From NCBI GenBank assembly GCA_946631295.1, contig CAMOZY010000023.1:1-34125 (forward strand): 34,125 nt of DNA. The letters are read 5' to 3'. This document shows positions 15,334-24,286 of this stretch, piece by piece. A program made the translations under genes and the position numbers. This stretch comes from an uncultured Lachnospiraceae bacterium (GTDB lineage: Bacteria > Bacillota > Clostridia > Lachnospirales > Lachnospiraceae). How positions within the stretch are numbered: the first letter of the stretch is position 1; the number at the start of each line of letters is the position of its first letter. The notes under the pieces were generated by a model, which did no database searches, had not been told where the DNA came from, and was given only the letters and a program-made list of their open reading frames with translations.

Positions 15334-16021
15334 GATTCTTATTATCGAAGATGAAAAAGAGATAGCCGATCTTGAAAAGGATTATCTCGAGATGAACAAC
15401 TTCGAGGTTGAGATCTATGACAGAGGCGACACCGGTCTTGAGGCCGCAGAGAATAATGACTATGACCTTATAGTGCTGGATCTGATGCTTCCGGGAGTTG
15501 ACGGATTCGATATCTGCCGCAAGGTCAGGGCTGAGAAGGACATTCCCATAATAATGGTATCTGCCAAGAAGGATGATATCGATAAGATCAGGGGACTTGG
15601 TCTTGGAGCTGACGATTATATGACAAAGCCCTTTTCTCCCGGTGAGCTTGTTGCGAGAGTAAAGGCACATATCGCTCAGTATCAGAGACTGGTCGGAGCC
15701 GGCAATAAGAAGCAGGAAAACGACATCATTGAGATCCGCGGAGTTAAGATCGACAAGACTGCGCGCAGAGTATTTATAGACGGCGAAGAGAAGATATTCA
15801 CCACCAAGGAATTCGATCTTCTCACATTCCTTGCTGAGAACCCCAACAAGGTTTATACGAAGGACGATCTGTTCAGAACCATCTGGGGCATGGAATCTGT
15901 GGGTGATATTGCTACCGTTACCGTACACATTAAGAAGATCCGTGAAAAACTCGGTGATGTGAGTGGCGATTCCAAATATATCGAGACAATATGGGGCGTA
16001 GGATACAGATTTAAAATCTGA
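15326..16021 (+). CDS. OmpR/PhoB-family response regulator
   Basis: This 231-residue regulator has a receiver domain (about 2-115) with acidic E8/D9, phospho-acceptor Asp52 in IVLDLMLPGVDGF, a Ser in IIMVSAK and Lys in MTKPFSP, followed by a winged-helix DNA-binding domain (about 132-230) ending VTVHIKKIREKLGDVSGDSKYIETIWGVGYRFKI. It should be phosphorylated by the kinase encoded just upstream and then bind direct repeats at target promoters. AAGGAGGA before ATG 15326 is a strong ribosome site, in contrast to the kinase gene, so more regulator than kinase is expected. A UUCG terminator ends the operon. Confidence 0.96.
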   Translation: MAKILIIEDEKEIADLEKDYLEMNNFEVEIYDRGDTGLEAAENNDYDLIVLDLMLPGVDGFDICRKVRAEKDIPIIMVSAKKDDIDKIRGLGLGADDYMTKPFSPGELVARVKAHIAQYQRLVGAGNKKQENDIIEIRGVKIDKTARRVFIDGEEKIFTTKEFDLLTFLAENPNKVYTKDDLFRTIWGMESVGDIATVTVHIKKIREKLGDVSGDSKYIETIWGVGYRFKI

Positions 16022-16088
16022 CGAGCTCCGTTATCTGATACGCTGACGAAAGATTGAAACGATTTACACAGATTGACATGGCGGATTG

Positions 16089-16116
16089 ACACGGCCTTCG
16101 GGCCGTGTTATTTTAA
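16089..16116 (+). terminator. Intrinsic terminator with UUCG tetraloop after the two-component operon
   Basis: ACACGGCC (16089-16096), TTCG loop, GGCCGTGT (16101-16108), then TATTTTAA. An 8-bp perfect stem closed by the very stable UUCG loop. Confidence 0.88.
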
Positions 16117-16123
16117 TGTCACA

Positions 16124-16148
16124 AGTGTATTAAATGTCTTAATACACT
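16124..16148 (+). promoter_or_regulatory. Operator of the YtrA-like GntR regulator
   Basis: Perfect inverted repeat AGTGTATTAA, five bases, TTAATACACT, 20 bases before the GntR gene. Long AT-rich dyads in this position are typical autoregulatory sites of YtrA-type GntR proteins, so the downstream regulator-ABC operon is probably self-repressed. Inferred from position and symmetry. Confidence 0.8.
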
Positions 16149-16168
16149 AATTATGATCGGAGGCTTTT

Positions 16169-16534
16169 ATGATAGTACTTGATTATCGGGACAAACGCCC
16201 GCTCAATGAGCAGGTTGCAGAGAAACTTATGAATCTCATTGCCCAGGGAGGACTTGCTCCGGGCGAGAGGCTTCCAAGTGTTCGTAACCTGGCTCTTGAT
16301 CTGTCGGTTAATCCCAATACGGTTCAGAGAGCCTATTCATCACTTGAGGAGAAGGGCTATATCACGACTATTACCGGAAGAGGAAACTACGTCAGTGAGG
16401 AGTCGAGATGGAAGGACAGTCTTCTCGGAGAGGTGCTTTCGGAGCTGCGGGAAACTGCTGAGAGGGTAAAGGCAGCAGGCGTCGGGATGGAAGATGCTCT
16501 GAAATGCGTAAAAGAGGTTTATGAGAGGGTATAA
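16169..16534 (+). CDS. GntR-family regulator, YtrA subfamily
   Basis: This 121-residue protein has the GntR winged helix at the N terminus (PLNEQVAEKLMNLIAQGGLAPGERLPSVRNLALDLSVNPNTVQRAYSSLEEKGYI, about 10-65) and only a short helical tail for dimerisation, with no effector-binding domain. That architecture defines the YtrA subfamily, which usually controls a neighbouring ABC exporter, often in response to cell-wall-active compounds. GGAGG five bases upstream fixes ATG 16169. The ABC ATPase gene begins three bases after its stop. Confidence 0.93.
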   Translation: MIVLDYRDKRPLNEQVAEKLMNLIAQGGLAPGERLPSVRNLALDLSVNPNTVQRAYSSLEEKGYITTITGRGNYVSEESRWKDSLLGEVLSELRETAERVKAAGVGMEDALKCVKEVYERV

Positions 16535-16537
16535 GAG

Positions 16538-17443
16538 ATGATTGAAATAAGGGGAGTCGTAAAGAATTATGACGAGATAAGGGCTCTTAATGAAGTCTCC
16601 TTTGATATGCCGGAAGGGCAGGTATTCGGTCTCGTCGGAACCAACGGAGCGGGTAAAAGTACGCTTCTGAGATGTATCTGCGGTGTGTGCAAACCTGATA
16701 AGGGCGAGATATTTATTGATGGTGAGCCTGTATGGGAAAACCCGGATGTAAAGGAAAAGGTATTTTTTATATCGGATGATCAGTATTTCTTCCCGGGTAC
16801 AACGCCGAACGAAATGGCTTCTTATTACGGAACCATGTATCCGAAGACTTTTTCAAAGGAGAGATTCGATCAGCTGATGGATGCGCTGTCACTTGACAGA
16901 AAGCGCAGGGTTCAGACTTTTTCGAAGGGAATGAAAAAACAGTTGTCGATCATGCTGGGAATTGCTTCCGGGTGCAAGTATGTCCTTTGTGATGAGACTT
17001 TTGACGGACTTGATCCGGTGGTAAGACAAGCCGTAAAGAGGCTGTTTATCCATGATATGGATGAAGCGGGGATCACTCCGATAATCGCATCACACAATCT
17101 AAGAGAGCTTGAGGACATATGTGAATATGTCGGACTTCTTCATAAGGGCGGGGTGATACTGTCCAAGGATCTGGGCGACATGAAGCTCGGGATCTTCAAG
17201 GTACAGGTGGTATTCAGGGATGCTTCGTCGCTTGATACCGTTAAGAATAACTGCAATGTCATAGCAGAGGACCATCGCGGTTCACTGACCACACTTACCA
17301 TAAGAGGTCAGCGTACGGAACTGGAGACGATCATCACCTCACAGGTGCCTGTATTTTATGAGGTTCTTCCTCTTACTCTCGAAGAGATATTTATAAGTGA
17401 AACGGAGGTGCTGGGATATGACTTCGCCGGAATCACAAAATAA
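16538..17443 (+). CDS. ABC transporter ATP-binding protein (YtrB-like)
   Basis: This 301-residue ATPase powers the exporter formed with the next gene. Walker A is GTNGAGKST (34-42, Lys40), the signature is FSKGMKKQ (about 127-134, where LSGGQ is usual), and Walker B is YVLCDETFDGLD with D152 and E153. Then come the H loop (IIASHN) and a C-terminal extension typical of drug and bacitracin-type exporters. The context (YtrA-type repressor, ATPase, large permease) resembles the ytr and bcr-type operons of Bacillota. The substrate is unknown. The permease gene overlaps its end by 26 bases. Confidence 0.93.
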   Translation: MIEIRGVVKNYDEIRALNEVSFDMPEGQVFGLVGTNGAGKSTLLRCICGVCKPDKGEIFIDGEPVWENPDVKEKVFFISDDQYFFPGTTPNEMASYYGTMYPKTFSKERFDQLMDALSLDRKRRVQTFSKGMKKQLSIMLGIASGCKYVLCDETFDGLDPVVRQAVKRLFIHDMDEAGITPIIASHNLRELEDICEYVGLLHKGGVILSKDLGDMKLGIFKVQVVFRDASSLDTVKNNCNVIAEDHRGSLTTLTIRGQRTELETIITSQVPVFYEVLPLTLEEIFISETEVLGYDFAGITK

Positions 17444-19547
17444 TGTACAAAGTTCACAGCAGGCAGAATCTGCAGGTAAGATCATGAATACAGAAAAAAC
17501 AAAGAAAAGTGCAGCATCGCTTTGGAGTCTTATGAAAGAGGATCTTAAGCACAGAAGGTGGATGCTCATTATATCATCGGTGGTTCAGGGATTCGCAGGT
17601 CCGATAGTTGTTCTTTTCATGCTCTCGTCGCTGAAAAAGGCCAGGGATTACGGTTATTATTCCTATGCATATAATGGCGGAAATACGGAGCTTGATCTGA
17701 GCGCTATCCGGGAACTGGTCGATGGTGTCACTTCAGATTATATGCCGATCATGCAGCTTATCATTGCTGTTGTCGGAGCCCTGATAGTCGGAATCTTCGG
17801 ATACAGACATCTGTTTAACAGGCGTATGACTGACATGGTAAACTCGCTTCCCGTAAAAAGAGAGAAGCAGTTTTCGGTGATCTATCTGAACGGTTTTCTT
17901 ATATGGTTTGTTCCGTTTGTCATTTCCATGATTATATCAATGAGCATGTGTGCGTTTGAAACTCTTGGTTTCGGCTTTGGCGGGCTGATTGCAGCAAGAT
18001 GCTTCACCATCATCATCGGAAGTCTGTTTTGTTTTCTGGCAGTCTATACAATGATCGTGCTTGCTGTGGTGCTTGCAGGAACGGTATTCAACGCGATTCT
18101 GAACATAGCCTTTATCGGATTTGACCTGATACTCGGATTTGCTGTCTTGTATTGTCTTTGTGATAATTATTATGATACGTTCGTAAGACTTCCGTTTTCA
18201 TTTGAAACCATATTCTGGGTATCACCCCCAATCTCGGCATGCTTCTGCGGATATATCATTTCAAGAGGAGAAGAACTTCTTGCTGAGCTCCTGCATAATG
18301 GAGCATATGTTTTTGAACTGATAATGACTATCGCCATTACGGTCATGAACTATTTTCTTGCTCTTTTCATCTATTCAAAAAGAAAGAGTGAAGAGGCAGA
18401 AAGCGGTGTTTCAAATAAGCCTTACAGATTCCTTGTAAGAACACTGAATGCGATATATGCCGGTCTTCTCGTTTCATTTATTATTTCGGAAATAGTTTCA
18501 ACCTTTTACAGTTCATTTGCGGGATGGAGAATATTCTTTTCTGCATTCTTCACGGTACTTACATACGGACTGATCGATGTTTTCCAGGGAAGATCCTTCA
18601 AGGCGTTCTTTGCGCACTGGAAACAGATGATCGCAGTGACTGTGGTGATGGAACTGATACTGGTCGTATTTATATATGATCTTACCGGATTCGATACACG
18701 TATGATCTCACGCAGCAATATTAAGGGAGCTGTCATACATTACAGCAATTCATTCAGAAACAGCTCTTCATCTGATTATTATCTTGTTCCCGGAGAGGAT
18801 GGGTGTATGTTTGGTCCCTGGTATGACGGTTCATTCAGATCCGGTTATGATATTGAGATTGACGCAGACCTTGCTTACGATATCATCAGTTCAAGGAAGC
18901 TGTATTTTGAAAACGAGGGGCAGTATTTATATGATCCTGTTACCGGGGAAACCGTTCAAAGGTGGAGATATAGTGATCAGCCCTGGGATGAACGCCCTTT
19001 CTGCCAGTATGTGACGATTTATGCTGACAGAAAATTCGGCTTTGATTTCTGCAGAGGATACCGGGTTGCCGATCCCGATGTGATCGATGAGATATTATTG
19101 TCGGATGGATATAAGGAAAACCATTTTAAGGTAGAAACCGGAGAGGTCGGATATCCTATGTCCATATCGTTACAGATGTCTGATGGCTGGGATGATGGCA
19201 TAGAAATTCCGTATCAGTATATTCCGATGATCATGGAAGCTTATTATGCCGACTTTGAAGAAAACTATTCGGTCGAATATCTGGATGCTCCGATGGGGGA
19301 CATCAAACTGAATCTCCGATACAGGATATACTATTCCGAAGAGGATTACCGAAATGACAGATATTCCTCGAACAGATTCACCATATGCCCTGTTGAGGAA
19401 GACAGCAGGACAATGGAAGTGCTTAAACAGCTGGTCAGGATGGGCGTTATAGACTGGTCGGTCTGGGTGAGTGGCGGAGATCAGAATCTGAATGACTGGA
19501 TAGAGTATTACGAATATTATGAAGATGATTATTATCCTGCGTACTGA
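17418..19547 (+). CDS. ABC transporter permease with large C-terminal extracytoplasmic domain (YtrC/D-like)
   Basis: A 709-residue membrane subunit. About eight to ten membrane helices lie between residues 45 and 430 (for example the hydrophobic stretches starting MPIMQLIIAVVGALIVGIFG and TIIIGSLFCFLAVYTMIVLAVV), and the last is followed by about 270 mostly polar, aromatic and acidic residues with many Tyr (DYYLVPGED, YYEDDYYPAY at the end). That layout resembles YtrC/YtrD-type permeases with a DUF6449-like domain; the family name is tentative. ATG 17418 has GGAGGT eight bases upstream; GTG 17397 is an unlikely earlier start. It overlaps the ATPase gene and ends in a strong terminator. Confidence 0.82.
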   Translation: MTSPESQNNVQSSQQAESAGKIMNTEKTKKSAASLWSLMKEDLKHRRWMLIISSVVQGFAGPIVVLFMLSSLKKARDYGYYSYAYNGGNTELDLSAIRELVDGVTSDYMPIMQLIIAVVGALIVGIFGYRHLFNRRMTDMVNSLPVKREKQFSVIYLNGFLIWFVPFVISMIISMSMCAFETLGFGFGGLIAARCFTIIIGSLFCFLAVYTMIVLAVVLAGTVFNAILNIAFIGFDLILGFAVLYCLCDNYYDTFVRLPFSFETIFWVSPPISACFCGYIISRGEELLAELLHNGAYVFELIMTIAITVMNYFLALFIYSKRKSEEAESGVSNKPYRFLVRTLNAIYAGLLVSFIISEIVSTFYSSFAGWRIFFSAFFTVLTYGLIDVFQGRSFKAFFAHWKQMIAVTVVMELILVVFIYDLTGFDTRMISRSNIKGAVIHYSNSFRNSSSSDYYLVPGEDGCMFGPWYDGSFRSGYDIEIDADLAYDIISSRKLYFENEGQYLYDPVTGETVQRWRYSDQPWDERPFCQYVTIYADRKFGFDFCRGYRVADPDVIDEILLSDGYKENHFKVETGEVGYPMSISLQMSDGWDDGIEIPYQYIPMIMEAYYADFEENYSVEYLDAPMGDIKLNLRYRIYYSEEDYRNDRYSSNRFTICPVEEDSRTMEVLKQLVRMGVIDWSVWVSGGDQNLNDWIEYYEYYEDDYYPAY

Positions 19548-19601
19548 ATAACCTCCTGAACAAAAGCAGGGCAGATAATGGTCATGACAGACTGTTTATT
19601 G

Positions 19602-19631
19602 AAGGCCTTCGGTCATCCCGAAGGCCTTTTT
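19602..19631 (+). terminator. Intrinsic terminator after the YtrA-ABC operon
   Basis: 11-bp perfect stem AAGGCCTTCGG / CCGAAGGCCTT around a 5-base loop, then a T run. In 19548-19759 this and the promoter below are the only elements seen. Confidence 0.9.
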
Positions 19632-19668
19632 ACATGACGGATTTCTTCTAATTAATGGCAGTTTTTGA

Positions 19669-19674
19669 TATAAT
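19669..19674 (+). promoter_or_regulatory. Candidate -10 box for the glycosyltransferase-like operon
   Basis: Consensus TATAAT inside TTTTTGATATAATAAT; only a weak -35 (TTCTAA region) lies 17 bases upstream. The implied leader before ATG 19760 is about 80 bases and contains an almost perfect palindrome, CATCATTAC-T-GTAATGGTG (19719-19737), that could be an operator. Confidence 0.45.
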
Positions 19675-19759
19675 AATAATTTAGGATTGTATGCCTTGAT
19701 ACCGTTATGACAGGACGACATCATTACTGTAATGGTGCCGTATCTTTGAGAGAGGGATC

Positions 19760-21616
19760 ATGAATAAAAAGATAACTGAATTTATCAAATACAGACCTGT
19801 AAAAGCCGGGATTACGGGAATACTGGGCTTTTGCGGACTGTGCCGGCTTATGAATGATGCAGGCTTCAAAAGCGTATTTACATGGAGCTTATATTCCATC
19901 GTTTTTTTTGCGCTGATCGTGATCGCGGAATATAACCTTACGAGCCTTGTGGAAAAGGACGGGGATGATTCCCGTAAGATTCTGCGTTATGCATATATCT
20001 ACGGACTGCTTTTTGCAGTGGCTGCTGATCTTGGGTACCAGTTCCAAATGGCCGGAATGACTGCACCGGGAGCAAGGGGAAAACTTGGAATCCTGTTCAC
20101 GGGAATGTTTCTGAGCTTTGCCGTTTTGCCGGTGACTTACCGCATATTCAGATTTATCGCAGGTTTGTATAACTGTAAGATTTCAAATGATGCACCCGGC
20201 AAAAAGGTTAGAAGCTGCTTTCTGATCTCGTTTGTATTTATACAGCTATGCTGGCTGCCTGCATTTCTGGCATATTATCCTGCAATAATGAGCTATGACT
20301 TTCACAGACAGTTTGCCGAGGCAGTTAAGGGATATATATGGTTCTATGAATATCAGCCGCTTGCTCATACTTTCCTGATAAGAATGGCATATCTGCTCGG
20401 GACAAAGCTTGGCAGCGTTGCTGCCGGTATGGCTGTCTTTGTCTTTCTGCAGAGTATGCTGCTTAATGCCTCGATAAGTGCGGGAGTTACATATGTCTAT
20501 AAAAAAACGGGAAAAGGCGCAGCGGCATTTGTATGCTTAATGTTTGCATTTCTTCCATTTAATCCGGTGCTTGCGATAAGCATAACCAAAGACATCATAT
20601 TTACTGCTGTTTTTGCATTTCTTATACTGCTTCTTATCAGGGTAACGGAGAAGGACTCTGTTTTCGCAGCGATGCTGTTTTTGCTGACAGGCATTGTCAA
20701 TATCCTTTTCAGGAACAATGCTGTATATGCAATGATCTTTCTGATGCCTGTGTGTCTTGTTTTTCTGAAGGGCGGTAAAAAGAAGATCATGACTGCGGCT
20801 CTGATACTTGTTACTATTGCAGCCGGAATGGGCGGGAAGACGCTGATAAGAACAACAATGAACGCAATAACGGGCGACAGGATCGAGATGTTCAGTGTCC
20901 CTATAGTACAGATGGTCAGGGTTGTAAAGTATCAGGAAGCTAATCTTACACCTGAGCAGCAAAGCATACTGCATGAATATATCTCGGATGAATCCTGGGG
21001 GACGTATTATGTATCTATCGCCGATTCTCCCAAAGCGATCGCATCAAGAGACAGAAATGCCCAGTGGCTGGATAACCCGGGGCAGCTGCTTAAGGACTAT
21101 ATCACGATAGGAAAAGCATATCCTAATGATTATCTTGATGCATGGATAGGGCTTACGGCTGGTTACTGGTTTATAGATGACAGAACCCATGCTGAAATGC
21201 TCGGCTTCGGAGATGACTCGGATCTCGGACTTCTTTATACATTCAATGCTTCGGTAAATGACAGCTTTCCCGAAGGAATACCTTCACATTCATACCTTCC
21301 CGGACTTGAGAAGATATACTCCCATATCGTGAACGGTAATTCATATTATGACTGGCCTGTCATTTCACAGCTTATGAAGCCGGCGCTTTATTTCTGGATC
21401 TTTGTTCTTGTTATTTTTGCAGCTTTTTACAAAAGAAGCAGGAAGAGCGTTATCGTCCTTACATATCCGGTTATGTATTTTATGACCATGCTTCTCGGCC
21501 CCTGTGTAAACTTCAGGTATATGTATCCCTTTATTGTGGTGGTTCCTTTCCTTGCAGCATTTGTTCTTTCGGAGAAAGACTCTTCCTCTGAAGTTACTGA
21601 AGGTAAAAAAGATTGA
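19760..21616 (+). CDS. Multi-spanning membrane protein, DUF6020-like (probable GT-C-type glycosyltransferase)
   Basis: A 618-residue integral membrane protein with about 11-13 predicted helices. The feature that suggests a function is LPAFLAYYPAIMSYDFHRQFAEA (about 174-196) in the loop after an early helix, similar to the DUF6020 group and placed like the acidic loop of GT-C enzymes that use polyprenyl-phosphate sugars. A soluble loop (about 370-530) precedes the last helices. GAGAGAGG upstream supports ATG 19760. Its stop overlaps the TTG start of the next large membrane protein. A role in surface glycan or teichoic acid decoration is inferred; donor and acceptor are unknown. Confidence 0.65.
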   Translation: MNKKITEFIKYRPVKAGITGILGFCGLCRLMNDAGFKSVFTWSLYSIVFFALIVIAEYNLTSLVEKDGDDSRKILRYAYIYGLLFAVAADLGYQFQMAGMTAPGARGKLGILFTGMFLSFAVLPVTYRIFRFIAGLYNCKISNDAPGKKVRSCFLISFVFIQLCWLPAFLAYYPAIMSYDFHRQFAEAVKGYIWFYEYQPLAHTFLIRMAYLLGTKLGSVAAGMAVFVFLQSMLLNASISAGVTYVYKKTGKGAAAFVCLMFAFLPFNPVLAISITKDIIFTAVFAFLILLLIRVTEKDSVFAAMLFLLTGIVNILFRNNAVYAMIFLMPVCLVFLKGGKKKIMTAALILVTIAAGMGGKTLIRTTMNAITGDRIEMFSVPIVQMVRVVKYQEANLTPEQQSILHEYISDESWGTYYVSIADSPKAIASRDRNAQWLDNPGQLLKDYITIGKAYPNDYLDAWIGLTAGYWFIDDRTHAEMLGFGDDSDLGLLYTFNASVNDSFPEGIPSHSYLPGLEKIYSHIVNGNSYYDWPVISQLMKPALYFWIFVLVIFAAFYKRSRKSVIVLTYPVMYFMTMLLGPCVNFRYMYPFIVVVPFLAAFVLSEKDSSSEVTEGKKD

Positions 21617-23484
21617 ATTCAGAAATTCAAAAAAACAGTACAAAGAGGCGCTTTGACAGGGAAACGGTGACTGCGTTTGTTATCGTTCTGTCAGGAATAT
21701 TGATGTCATGTATCACTTCGTTTTTTGGATATGATATCCTTCCCGACTATCAGGACAAGCTTGTGCATCTCAGAAGGATCGCAGTTCTTGCGGATACTCT
21801 GAAAGCAGGATATTTTCCCGCAAGAATATATTTTGTCATGAATCAGGGAACGGGATATGCAATGCCTGTTTTTTACCCGGATCTGTTTTTATACGTTCCG
21901 GCATTTTTATATATTGCGGGAATTCCACTTGGCATGGCATATGACATATATGTCATTATCATAAATGCCCTGACAGGACTGATCGCATACTTTTGTCTGA
22001 AGGGATTCCTTGGCGGTGAAAAGATAAATGCTGCGGTTATGAGCTTTGTCTACACCCTTTCGGTGTACAGACTTACGGATGTTTATATAAGGGATGCTGC
22101 GGGAGAATATACCGCAATGGCATTTCTTCCCCTTGTTGTCTATGGATTCTATCGTATTTATGCGCTGAATCCCGGCAAAGAAAAAGGCGGAGAAAATAAC
22201 GGAGAAGATGACAGAGAAAAGAACTGCAGAAAAGGGAATCTGTCTGATGAAATAAAAGCAGGACTCCCTCTTGGTATAGGTATGGCCCTGCTCTTGTCGT
22301 CACATATACTGACCACATTTATGAGCTGCGCTTTTCTTGCGGTACTTGCACTTGTTCTTTTCAGGAGAACATTTACAAAAAAAGTTCTTATAAGACTCGT
22401 ATCCGCCGCGTTGATCTGCATCATGCTGTCCGCATATTTTTTAGTGCCGTTTGTTGACTATATGCTTGCAGATGAATATCTTGTAAGCGCATCATCAGAA
22501 ACCATGAGAGGTTTTTACCCGGGGATAAGCGATCTGTTCGAACTGATACCCGGAGGGAGCGGATCCGGAATTGTGTATGAACTCAGAATGCCCACTCAGA
22601 TTGGTGTCGCGGTTACCGTAATTCTTGCGGTGTGGATAATATACTTTCTGATTGCCTGCGCAGTTTTAGTAATTAAAGGAGAGTATGCAAAGTTTAAAAG
22701 TGAAAGAATGATCACTGGCATCATACTGTCTGCAATGTGCCTGGTGATGCTGTTTATCTCAAGCAGATATTTTCCCTGGGAAGCAATAGAATCGAAAGGA
22801 GGACTGGTTGCAAGACTGATGTGTTCGGTTCAGTTTTCCTGGAGATATATAGGACCTGCTACGGCGGTATCCGTTTTTCTCGGTGCGGTACTTCTTTCTC
22901 AGATGAGTGAAGTGACTCGTAAACGTGCCCGCATTTTCGGAATTCTCATTTTAATACTCGCTGTCGTGCCGAGCGTAATGCTTCAAAAAAGAGCGTGTGA
23001 AGAAAACAGGCATGTAGTTATATCTGCCGGCGAGGAAATAGGTATTGTAAGTGATGAGCTGTACTTTCCCGTATCATGGAACAGGGATGCTGAATATAAC
23101 GGGATTCCTGCCTCAAGCGAAGGGACGGAAGTGATATCTTATGATGTCGATAGATACAGATGGAAAGTGAACGTAAGCAATACGGGAAGCACTGATGGAT
23201 GTGTGCTGCTTCCGATTGTGTTTTATAAAGGGTATGAATCTGTAACCGATGACGGAATGGAATTAAATACACTTCAGAGTGTGGATGGAAGAGTAATGAT
23301 CATGATACCTTCCGGATATTCAGGGAACTTTACGCTTAAATACACAGAGCCCGGATACTGGAGATTATCGGAGATCATATCACTTATATCGATTGCTTTT
23401 GTATGTATGATGCTAAGTGCAGGAGACTGTCGAATTTATATCGGAGGAAAGAAAAATAAGAGTATTGATAACGGAATTGAATGA
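21613..23484 (+). CDS. Large membrane protein, PTPS-related/YfhO-like (probable glycosyltransferase superfamily C)
   Basis: A 623-residue membrane protein with about 12 helices. After helix 1 it reads LVHLRRIAVLADTLKAGYFPARIYFVMNQGTGYAMPVFYPDLFLYVPAFLY, then VYRLTDVYIRDAAGEYTAMAFLPLVVYGFY. This His-Arg, YPD and RDAAGE pattern is that of the membrane family labelled 6-pyruvoyl-tetrahydropterin synthase-related, which is thought to be glycosyltransferase-like despite its name. A charged insert (about 185-215) and a C-terminal extracytoplasmic beta region (about 470-590) follow. The start is TTG 21613 (AGG nine bases upstream), overlapping the previous stop; the next in-frame ATG would remove the first helix. 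Coupling with the DUF6020-like gene suggests a shared glycan pathway. Confidence 0.65.
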   Translation: MNSEIQKNSTKRRFDRETVTAFVIVLSGILMSCITSFFGYDILPDYQDKLVHLRRIAVLADTLKAGYFPARIYFVMNQGTGYAMPVFYPDLFLYVPAFLYIAGIPLGMAYDIYVIIINALTGLIAYFCLKGFLGGEKINAAVMSFVYTLSVYRLTDVYIRDAAGEYTAMAFLPLVVYGFYRIYALNPGKEKGGENNGEDDREKNCRKGNLSDEIKAGLPLGIGMALLLSSHILTTFMSCAFLAVLALVLFRRTFTKKVLIRLVSAALICIMLSAYFLVPFVDYMLADEYLVSASSETMRGFYPGISDLFELIPGGSGSGIVYELRMPTQIGVAVTVILAVWIIYFLIACAVLVIKGEYAKFKSERMITGIILSAMCLVMLFISSRYFPWEAIESKGGLVARLMCSVQFSWRYIGPATAVSVFLGAVLLSQMSEVTRKRARIFGILILILAVVPSVMLQKRACEENRHVVISAGEEIGIVSDELYFPVSWNRDAEYNGIPASSEGTEVISYDVDRYRWKVNVSNTGSTDGCVLLPIVFYKGYESVTDDGMELNTLQSVDGRVMIMIPSGYSGNFTLKYTEPGYWRLSEIISLISIAFVCMMLSAGDCRIYIGGKKNKSIDNGIE

Positions 23485-24286
23485 TACTTATCCGGATGAT
23501 CATGACAGGATGATCGGTATTGAAGAAAATCATGACATAGCTGTCAGGATTTTGTTCAAAGATATTTCGGGAACGAATATGTATTGTTCCGATGATGCTT
23601 CCGAAGAAATTCGCAGAAGGCTTTCTGCAGAGGATCATCCTGAAAGAGGCATACATTTTATCGATACCGGAAATTACCATTACATGTCCAGGATCTTCAC
23701 TTCTTTTATCGATGAAGAATATGATCTTGTGATGTTCGACCATCATACCGATATGCAGGATACGGCATTTGGAGGAATCCTGAGCTGTGGTTCCTGGGTA
23801 AAAGAGATTCTCGAAAAAGATGATCATCTAAGATCCGTGCTTGTGATAGGACCACCGGTTGCTGCTGAGGGAGGAACACCCGAATCCGTAAATACTGAAA
23901 AAGGGACGTATACCGGATGGAGATATTATGGTAAGAAGGGTTCTGTTACAGACGGAGGTCATCGGGAGGCTTCTGACACTGGGGAAACTGCAGACATTTT
24001 GCAGGCTGCAGACATTTCGCAGATTGCAGAAATTCCTTTGTACATATCCGTTGATAAGGATATACTTGACCGTTCGGAATGCATTACCAACTGGGATCAG
24101 GGCGAGCTTACACTTGATGAACTTGGAAAACTGATAAGAACGGTGGCATCGGGACGCAGGATTATTGGTGCGGACATATGCGGCGGAATATCGGTTAACG
24201 ATCCTGAATATGTATATGGGACGGATATGAAAAACACCGCATCCGATAAATTTCTGTATGAGCTTCTGTTACGGATGATGCGGTGA
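23417..24286 (+). CDS. Arginase/ureohydrolase-fold protein
   Basis: Up to 289 residues with the metal motifs of the arginase superfamily: VMFDHHTDMQ (D108-H109-H110-T111-D112, the DxHxD type) and YISVDKDILD (D213, D215, D218, the SxDxDxxDP type, here without the final Pro). Between them lie AFGGILSCGSWVKEIL and a variable insert made by an 18-base tandem repeat. Near the end is GADICGGISVNDPE. Members hydrolyse guanidino or formimino compounds or deacetylate amines; the substrate is unknown. The start is uncertain: GTG 23417 has no ribosome site, TTG 23465 has a distant one, and ATA 23456 sits eight bases after GGAGG. It overlaps the previous gene by 20-68 bases. Confidence 0.75.
   Translation: MQETVEFISEERKIRVLITELNDTYPDDHDRMIGIEENHDIAVRILFKDISGTNMYCSDDASEEIRRRLSAEDHPERGIHFIDTGNYHYMSRIFTSFIDEEYDLVMFDHHTDMQDTAFGGILSCGSWVKEILEKDDHLRSVLVIGPPVAAEGGTPESVNTEKGTYTGWRYYGKKGSVTDGGHREASDTGETADILQAADISQIAEIPLYISVDKDILDRSECITNWDQGELTLDELGKLIRTVASGRRIIGADICGGISVNDPEYVYGTDMKNTASDKFLYELLLRMMR
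23990..24034 (+). repeat. 18-base tandem repeat inside the arginase-fold gene
   Basis: Two near-identical 18-base units (23990-24007 and 24008-24025, each starting GCAGACATTT) plus a partial third (GCAGAAATT, 24026-24034). In frame they encode ADILQA, ADISQI and AEI, lengthening the loop before the second metal motif by six residues per copy. Confidence 0.85.
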
